Below are positions 41,315-46,268 of a stretch of DNA of 46,268 nucleotides, piece after piece. Numbering within the stretch: the first letter of the stretch is position 1; each line of letters starts with the position of its first letter. The position numbers and the translations under genes were made by a program. The notes under the pieces are model-generated. The model made no database searches. It saw nothing but the letters and a program-made list of their open reading frames with translations, and was not told where the DNA came from. The stretch is from Persephonella sp. (GTDB lineage Bacteria > Aquificota > Aquificia > Aquificales > Hydrogenothermaceae), in NCBI GenBank assembly GCA_026987075.1, contig JALSNI010000030.1:1-46268 (forward strand), read 5' to 3'.

Positions 41315-42178
41315 CTACACAAATTTTATTTCTGGTAATCTGTCAATAAATCCCTTTTCGTATGCTTCTTTTAAAAACAGCTCTATAGCTTTCCTTCCCC
41401 TTTCTCCATAATCTACCGTAAGCTCGTTTACGTACATTCCTATAAACTTATCAGCTTTTTCCTTTGACATGTCCCTTGCATATTTCAAGGCATATTCAAC
41501 GGCTTCTTCCCTGTGCTCAAGAGAATACTTTATACTTTCCCTCAGTATCTCAGAAATCTCCTTCATTGTTTCTTCGCCTAAATCTTTTCTGATAACATTT
41601 CCACCAAGTGGCAGTGGTAAGCCTCCAGTTTTTTCATACCACCACTTTCCAAGGTCTACTATGCATACGAGACCTTCATCCTGATATGTGAGCTGACCTT
41701 CGTGGATAATAAGACCTGCATCAACTTTTCCTTCTTTTACGGCCTTTATTATCTGGTCAAATGGGATAACCTCATAATCAAACCTGTTCGTTCCCAGATA
41801 AAGCTCAAGGGCTAAAAATGCAGAGGTTAATGTTCCAGGAACGGCTATCCTTTTGTTTTTCAGCTGGGAAGGGTCAAAATGTTCTTTAGACACAATCATG
41901 GGACCGTAGTTGTCTCCCATACTTGCTCCGCTGGAAAGAAGGGCGTATTTGTCAGCAACATATGGAAATGCATGTATAGATATGGCTGAAACTTCATACT
42001 CTCCTTCAAGGGCTTTTCTGTTAAGCGTTTCAATGTCTGAAAGAATGTCCACAAACTGGTATCCTTTTGTGTCTATCTTTTTCTGATTGATTGCATAAAA
42101 CATAAATGCATCGTCTGAATCTGGGCTGTGGGCAACTCTGATAACCTGCTTTTTTTCTTTAACTTCCACCATTTTCAC
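41315..42178 (-). CDS. mqnD: 1,4-dihydroxy-6-naphthoate synthase (futalosine pathway)
   Basis: 287 residues, family length. IRVAHSPDSDDAFMFYA at the start is the MqnD signature; SAISIHAFPYVADKYALLSSGASMGDNYGPMIV, and PLPLGGNVIRKDL fit the same periplasmic-binding-like fold. MqnD converts cyclic de-hypoxanthine futalosine to 1,4-dihydroxy-6-naphthoate, a menaquinone precursor. mqnE lies 2.3 kb away on the other strand. 8 bases before the response regulator gene, so possibly cotranscribed. Confidence 0.93.
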   Translation of the reverse strand: MKMVEVKEKKQVIRVAHSPDSDDAFMFYAINQKKIDTKGYQFVDILSDIETLNRKALEGEYEVSAISIHAFPYVADKYALLSSGASMGDNYGPMIVSKEHFDPSQLKNKRIAVPGTLTSAFLALELYLGTNRFDYEVIPFDQIIKAVKEGKVDAGLIIHEGQLTYQDEGLVCIVDLGKWWYEKTGGLPLPLGGNVIRKDLGEETMKEISEILRESIKYSLEHREEAVEYALKYARDMSKEKADKFIGMYVNELTVDYGERGRKAIELFLKEAYEKGFIDRLPEIKFV

Positions 42179-42200
42179 CTCTAAAAAAGTTTAATAAATT

Positions 42201-43022
42201 TTATAATAATCTGATAATTTTTCCAAAATTTTCAAAGTCTGGAAGAGGTTTTCCTATTATTGTTATTTTCTTTTTCAGATATGGGTGGAAAAATGATATT
42301 CTGTATGAGTGGAGCATCTGTCTCTTTATGTTTTTCAGCAGTGGGTCTGTGATGTTTTTCAGACCGTATGTTTTGTCTCCAACAATAGGATGCCTGATTT
42401 TTGACAGGTGTATCCTTATCTGGTGTTTTCTTCCTGTAGGTATTTCTATTTTAAATAGGGAAAATCCCCTGCCTGTTTTTAAGGTCTGAATGATGCTTTT
42501 TGCATACTTTTTCTCAACAGGAATGTTTACGACTTTTTTCCTGAAAACAGCTTCTCCGTGGCTTATGGCAAGATACTCCTTTTTGACCTTCTTTTCCTGC
42601 CACAGCTGTTTAAACTTCTCAAAAACAGCACTGTTTTTTGCAAAAAGTATAACCCCTGAAGTGTCCCTGTCTAACCTGTGTATAGCCTGTATTTTTCTGC
42701 TTTTTTTAAATCCCTTTAGCTTATCTTCAAGGCTGTTTTTACCCCCTTCACTTTCTACAAATGGAGGTTTGTTTATTGCGATAATATATTCATCCTCATA
42801 GAGGAGATGGTTTTTTATATCCCACTTGGGACTGTTTTCTATCAGGGGAATTTCAACAACATCTCCTTCTCTTAACATGTGGGAGGCTATCCATACCCTT
42901 TTATTGTTAACAAGTATAAGTTTTGTGTCTATCAGCTGTTTTGCCTTTTTCTTTGATATATTCAGATGCTCTGACAGGAAATCTCTCAGTGTCGTCTGCT
43001 TATTAACCTTAACCTTTTTCAT
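42201..43022 (-). CDS. RluA-family pseudouridine synthase
   Basis: 273 residues. An N-terminal S4 RNA-binding domain (TLRDFLSEHLNISKKKAKQLID) precedes the catalytic domain with IHRLDRDTSGVILFAKN, where Asp of RLDRD is the nucleophile, and GRKHQIRIHLSKIRHPIVGDKTYG. It isomerises uridines in 23S rRNA or tRNA. The short version lacks a clear marker to separate RluC, RluD and other types. It starts 6 bases before the hydrolase gene ends, so it is in the same unit. Confidence 0.93.
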   Translation of the reverse strand: MKKVKVNKQTTLRDFLSEHLNISKKKAKQLIDTKLILVNNKRVWIASHMLREGDVVEIPLIENSPKWDIKNHLLYEDEYIIAINKPPFVESEGGKNSLEDKLKGFKKSRKIQAIHRLDRDTSGVILFAKNSAVFEKFKQLWQEKKVKKEYLAISHGEAVFRKKVVNIPVEKKYAKSIIQTLKTGRGFSLFKIEIPTGRKHQIRIHLSKIRHPIVGDKTYGLKNITDPLLKNIKRQMLHSYRISFFHPYLKKKITIIGKPLPDFENFGKIIRLL

Positions 43023-43028
43023 ATACTA

Positions 43029-43787
43029 TTACTCTAAACTTTTCAGAAACTGTAATATATACCTGCTATACTTTTTCAGCAATACCACTCCGTGTCCCTT
43101 GCCGGGAAAAATAAACAGTGTGCCGTTGTTTGAGTTTTTCTCATACCAGATAGCATACTTTGTGCTTCCTATAGGGTCATTAATAGAAGAAACATACAAA
43201 ACAGGATTCAGGTAAGATGACAGGGCAAGTTTCACATTTTCTTCTCCCATAATAGCAGGGGAGCCGGGGGATATACATACCATTGCCTTTATGTCCTGAT
43301 ATGCAGGAACTGGTATTATACCGGTTGCTCCAAGGGATGCACCTATCAGTATGACGCTGTCAGGGTCTATTCTTTCATTTTCTATCAGGTAGTCTATCCA
43401 GAGTGATATATCTTCTGGTATTTTTGAGAAGTTAACCTTTTTACTGCTCTTTTTAAAAAATGAAACAAGGTCTAATAGGGAGCTGAAATCTTTTTTAAAC
43501 ACAATCCTGTTTTCTTTACCATTCTGGATAACAGACAGGCCGTGTCCCCTCAGGTCTATCAGCAGTGTTGCATATCCCATATCCCTTAATCTTTTTGCAA
43601 AATCAGACCATATAACGTGTGTTGTTCCAAACTGATGGGCCAAAATGATAACGGGATATTTTTCTTTCTTTTCCTCAGGATAGTAAAGAAAACCTCTTAA
43701 AATAAATCCGTCATCTGTTTTGACGCTCAGCTCTTTTCCCAAAACTGTTCCTGCAATAAGAAACACTGTCAAAAATATTTTTAACAT
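43029..43787 (-). CDS. Exported alpha/beta hydrolase
   Basis: 252 residues with a signal peptide (about 1-17, MLKIFLTVFLIAGTVLG). The alpha/beta hydrolase fold shows LAHQFGTTHVIWSDFAKRLRD, LLIDLRGHGLS, nucleophile elbow GASLGA, SSINDPIGS (acid) and GKGHGVVL (His). The C-terminus is short. Related to the dienelactone-hydrolase-like or esterase groups; a periplasmic esterase or peptidase is likely, substrate unknown. First gene of the hydrolase-rluA unit. Confidence 0.85.
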   Translation of the reverse strand: MLKIFLTVFLIAGTVLGKELSVKTDDGFILRGFLYYPEEKKEKYPVIILAHQFGTTHVIWSDFAKRLRDMGYATLLIDLRGHGLSVIQNGKENRIVFKKDFSSLLDLVSFFKKSSKKVNFSKIPEDISLWIDYLIENERIDPDSVILIGASLGATGIIPVPAYQDIKAMVCISPGSPAIMGEENVKLALSSYLNPVLYVSSINDPIGSTKYAIWYEKNSNNGTLFIFPGKGHGVVLLKKYSRYILQFLKSLE

Positions 43788-43806
43788 ACAAATATATTAG
43801 TTAAGA

Positions 43807-43834
43807 TTGAAAAAGATGGCAAATAGATGATAAT
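43807..43834 (+). promoter_or_regulatory. Predicted promoter of the Uma2-mqnE operon
   Basis: TTGAAA at 43807-43812 and GATAAT at 43829-43834 with a 16-base spacer; aaggagag precedes the ATG at 43869. Consensus-based. Confidence 0.45.
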
Positions 43835-43868
43835 TATATAGGGTAAGACCATTTAAGGAGAGGCAGTT

Positions 43869-44477
43869 ATGATAACTACCAAAAAAGAAAAAAAGAGAAG
43901 GTCTGTTCCCAGAGATCTTATATATGAGATGAGATACGGCTCCCCTATATATTACAGAGATTATGACAAAGTTTTAGCTGGTGAGAAAAGCTTGGAGGAG
44001 GTTATGGGGAGTAGTAAATTGCAGGCTTTGCTAATCTGGATAATATTAAAGTATCTTGCAAAGAAACTAAACCACGAAAGATACGAAGTTTTAACAAACG
44101 AAGCAGGTTTTCAGTGGGCACCAAGGACTTGGAGAAACTTAGATATAGCCGTATTTGATAAACGAAAACTTTTAAAGGAAGGGATAGACGATAAATATGC
44201 AAAAACTCCTCCAGAAGTAGTTATTGAGATAGATACCAAGGCTGATTTAAGGAAATATTCTGGAGAGATGCTGTCATACATGAAAGAAAAGATTAACGAC
44301 CTTTTAAATGCTGGTGTTAAAAAGGTTATATGGTATACAACAGACGACAAAAAAGTTATGGTAGCCACAAAGAAGGAAAAGTGGTTTATATCAGACTGGG
44401 ATGAGGATGTTGAGATTATTGATAATCTGAAGTTTAATTTAGCCAAACTGCTTACAGAAGAAGGTATAAAAATATAA
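43869..44477 (+). CDS. Uma2-family (DUF820) putative endonuclease
   Basis: 202 residues. PD-(D/E)XK-like core: WRNLDIAVFDKRKL, then PPEVVIEIDTKADL with the Glu/Lys pair, and the helical YMKEKINDLLNAGVKKVIWYTTDDK. This family is abundant in cyanobacteria and some thermophiles; a mobile or restriction-like role is often guessed. The N-terminus (KKEKKRRSVPRDLIYEMRYG) is very basic. Upstream of mqnE by 13 bases. No partner gene or terminal repeats are seen. Confidence 0.85.
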   Translation: MITTKKEKKRRSVPRDLIYEMRYGSPIYYRDYDKVLAGEKSLEEVMGSSKLQALLIWIILKYLAKKLNHERYEVLTNEAGFQWAPRTWRNLDIAVFDKRKLLKEGIDDKYAKTPPEVVIEIDTKADLRKYSGEMLSYMKEKINDLLNAGVKKVIWYTTDDKKVMVATKKEKWFISDWDEDVEIIDNLKFNLAKLLTEEGIKI

Positions 44478-44490
44478 CAAGGAGAAGAGT

Positions 44491-45615
44491 ATGCTGACAG
44501 CAAACATTGAAAAGATTGTTTCCCTCTCTTCAGACAAAAGTTTGTTTTCTGTTATAGATAAGGTCTTGGAAGAGAAAAGATTATCGCTTGAAGACGGAAT
44601 TAAACTGTTTGAGACTGATGACCTTCTGACTGTTGGAGCTCTTGCAAACTATGTTACAGAAAAGAAAAACGGAAAGTATGCATACTTTGTGATAAACAGA
44701 CAGATTAACCCAACAAATATATGTGCATTAGACTGTAATTTCTGCGCATTTGCCACAATGGATAAAAACGACCCGAAAGCGTACGAGATGAGTTATGAAG
44801 AGATAATAAAAAAGGCTGAGTATGCTGTTTCTCAGGGAGCCTGTGAGGTTCACATCGTTGGTGGTCTTCATCCTGACTGGAGCTTTGATGTGTATCTTAA
44901 GATGGTTTCCCTGCTAAAAGAGAGGTTTCCTAAGCTTCACATAAAAGCATTCACAGCTGTTGAGATAGATTACTTCTCCCGTGTATCTGGTCTGTCATAT
45001 GAAGATGTTCTAACAAAACTGAAAGAAGCTGGTCTGGGAAGTCTTCCGGGAGGTGGAGCTGAGATATTTGCACCAAGGGTCAGAAGAATTATAGCTCCAA
45101 TAAAGATTGGATGGAAAAAATATTTAGAGATACACAAAACAGCCCACAGACTCGGCCTTCATTCAACAGTAACCATGCTGTATGGACATGTTGAGACCTA
45201 TGAAGAGAGAATTGACCATATGCTAAAAGTTAGAGAAGCACAGGAGGAAACAGGTGGATTTACCTGTTTTATTCCTCTTGCGTATCAGCCAGAGAATAAC
45301 CAGCTAAACATTACTGAACACACCCATGGGGTTGATGACCTGAAAACAATTGCTGTATCAAGGCTTTTGCTGGACAACATTCCCCACATAAAAGCTTACT
45401 GGGTTATGATAGGGGAAAAGATTGCTCAGGTTGCCCTTAACTTTGGTGCAGATGACATGGACGGAACAGTAATGGAAGAAAAGATAGCCCACTTTGCAGG
45501 GGCTAAATCTCCAACACAGCAGCAAAAAGAAAAGCTTGTCAGACTGATAAAAGAAGCAGGGAAAATTCCTGTAGAAAGAGACACACTTTACAATCATATA
45601 AAGGTCTATGAGTAA
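44491..45615 (+). CDS. mqnE: Aminofutalosine synthase MqnE (radical SAM)
   Basis: 374 residues, full length. The radical SAM motif CALDCNFCAF (CxxxCxxC) sits after INPTNI; GACEVHIVGGLHPDWSFDVYL, SLPGGGAEIF and FIPLAYQPENN fit MqnE rather than MqnC. It makes 6-amino-6-deoxyfutalosine in the first part of the pathway. aaggaga precedes the ATG, and its stop overlaps the next gene by 8 bases. Confidence 0.94.
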   Translation: MLTANIEKIVSLSSDKSLFSVIDKVLEEKRLSLEDGIKLFETDDLLTVGALANYVTEKKNGKYAYFVINRQINPTNICALDCNFCAFATMDKNDPKAYEMSYEEIIKKAEYAVSQGACEVHIVGGLHPDWSFDVYLKMVSLLKERFPKLHIKAFTAVEIDYFSRVSGLSYEDVLTKLKEAGLGSLPGGGAEIFAPRVRRIIAPIKIGWKKYLEIHKTAHRLGLHSTVTMLYGHVETYEERIDHMLKVREAQEETGGFTCFIPLAYQPENNQLNITEHTHGVDDLKTIAVSRLLLDNIPHIKAYWVMIGEKIAQVALNFGADDMDGTVMEEKIAHFAGAKSPTQQQKEKLVRLIKEAGKIPVERDTLYNHIKVYE

Positions 45616-45859
45616 GAAATTTCCTGTAGAAAACAAGAAAACACCTTCCCAGTATATACTGGCATTTTTCGTGCTGCTACTTGTAGGGATAGCGTTTGTA
45701 GCTACTCTGATTGCCATTCCCTATCTGTTTTATCTGCTTATTGTAATATTTTTTAAAACATTTCAGTTTGGCGTTATTTTCGTGATAGTTTTCTGGCTTG
45801 TTGTTCTCCTCATCTTATGGACAGGAAAATTGCTGCAGATAATGGGAAAAAATGGATAA
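45608..45859 (+). CDS. Small two-pass membrane protein
   Basis: 83 residues. A polar Lys-rich start, then two long hydrophobic segments (about 17-45 and 49-73), and a short basic end. No family recognised. It begins inside the end of mqnE and its stop overlaps the next start by 8 bases, so it is translated from the same mRNA. It may be an accessory of quinone or phosphatase neighbours, but this is a guess from position. Confidence 0.72.
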   Translation: MSKKFPVENKKTPSQYILAFFVLLLVGIAFVATLIAIPYLFYLLIVIFFKTFQFGVIFVIVFWLVVLLILWTGKLLQIMGKNG

Positions 45860-46268
45860 CTACATAAGACTGAACATAAATTCCCAGCTTGTTGTTATCG
45901 GAGACATCCATGGGTGTTATTACGAATTTTTAGATATGATAGACCAGATACATACCCGGTATGGGGAGGATACTTTAATTGTGTCTGTGGGCGATACAGT
46001 AGATAGGGGAGATTTTAATATTGAAGTTGTAAATCTATGTTTTAAGCTGAAAGAAAAAGGTAAGTTTTTTGAAGTTCAGAGTAATCACAATCTGAAACTA
46101 TACAGATGGCTAAAAGGTAAAAAAGTAAAGATAAGCTACGGTATGCAGAAAACTGTCAGTCAGATACTGTCCCTTGATGAGGAGGAAAGGGAGAGTTTTA
46201 GAAGACGGTACATCAGCTATTACGAAAGCCTTCCCCTTTATCTGATAATCAATGACAGTGCTGTTATT
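45852..46268 (+). CDS. Calcineurin-like metallophosphoesterase, PrpE-like (3' end outside window)
   Basis: The first 139 residues are in the window. Metal motifs are GDIHGCYYEF, then VGDTVDRGDF and, third, SNHN where PPP-type phosphatases have GNHE/D. The fold and spacing fit PrpE/bacterial PPP phosphatases, including ApaH-like hydrolases. The Asn and His of the third motif remain, but its first Gly is Ser and the closing acid is Asn. The ATG overlaps the preceding stop by 8 bases. Confidence 0.85.
   Translation, partial: MDNYIRLNINSQLVVIGDIHGCYYEFLDMIDQIHTRYGEDTLIVSVGDTVDRGDFNIEVVNLCFKLKEKGKFFEVQSNHNLKLYRWLKGKKVKISYGMQKTVSQILSLDEEERESFRRRYISYYESLPLYLIINDSAVI

Noticed and set aside
1-46268. 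CRISPR arrays, insertion sequences, prophage or integrase remnants
   Set aside because: No regularly spaced repeats, transposase or integrase motifs were seen on reading through; the Uma2 gene is the only element with a mobile reputation.

Overview
The window is AT-rich bacterial chromosome with very tightly packed genes and no stretch above about 220 bases without a gene. The gene content suggests a member of the Aquificota, most like the Hydrogenothermaceae (Persephonella/Sulfurihydrogenibium group). The pointers are futalosine-type menaquinone genes (mqnD, mqnE), citramalate synthase, several small periplasmic c-type cytochromes, a DnaJ without a Gly/Phe region and an MSHA-like pilus cluster. 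This placement is inference from gene content; no rRNA or tRNA gene, CRISPR array, insertion sequence or prophage was seen.

Layout. 1-6200: MscS channel, YbjN-like exported protein, VOC protein, gmhB-tldD-unknown operon, a 55-residue membrane protein, a SpoU/TrmH methyltransferase and a YbhB-like protein. 6201-17254: a type IV pilus (MSHA/T2SS-like) locus in two divergent operons. The minus operon encodes inner-membrane assembly proteins (PilM/N-, PilO- and PilP-like), a lipoprotein secretin, an MshN-like TPR protein, a giant prepilin with Ig-like repeats and a small c-type cytochrome. The plus operon encodes a 213-residue prepilin, the extension ATPase, the platform protein and a patatin-like phospholipase. 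The 129-base divergent region carries a perfect 9-bp dyad over the predicted -10 of the prepilin promoter. 17229-20736: dnaJ, grpE, a NYN-domain protein, a small membrane protein and an SbcD/Mre11-like nuclease. 20840-22861: an EAL-domain c-di-GMP phosphodiesterase with degenerate upstream domains. 22850-26548: aminotransferase, ThiO, MBL hydrolase and SDR in one operon. 26613-29220: two ExeA-like AAA membrane proteins, one with a SPOR and one with an SH3 domain, plus an unknown gene. 29202-31480: lipA, yjbQ, a small membrane protein and two c-type cytochromes. 31702-43787: hemE, then a long minus-strand stretch: globin-CZB-GGDEF cyclase, endonuclease V, proB, trmI, unknown, NAD-dependent oxidoreductase, cimA, hisF, TOPRIM protein, atypical response regulator, mqnD, RluA-type synthase and alpha/beta hydrolase. 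43869-46268: Uma2 nuclease, mqnE, a small membrane protein and a truncated metallophosphoesterase.

How it fits together. The two c-di-GMP enzymes appear to share one architecture, globin-like then CZB-like then GGDEF. The cyclase at 32743-34038 keeps the heme-His, zinc-ligand and GGEEF residues. The EAL protein at 20840-22861 has lost them at matching positions and keeps only a complete EAL active site. Together with the surface pilus locus, whose ATPase has an MshEN-type N-terminus, this suggests a heme- and zinc-gated c-di-GMP circuit controlling attachment. The link between circuit and pilus is inference. All eight convergent gene pairs in the window abut or overlap at their 3' ends, so there is almost no room for intrinsic terminators between them.
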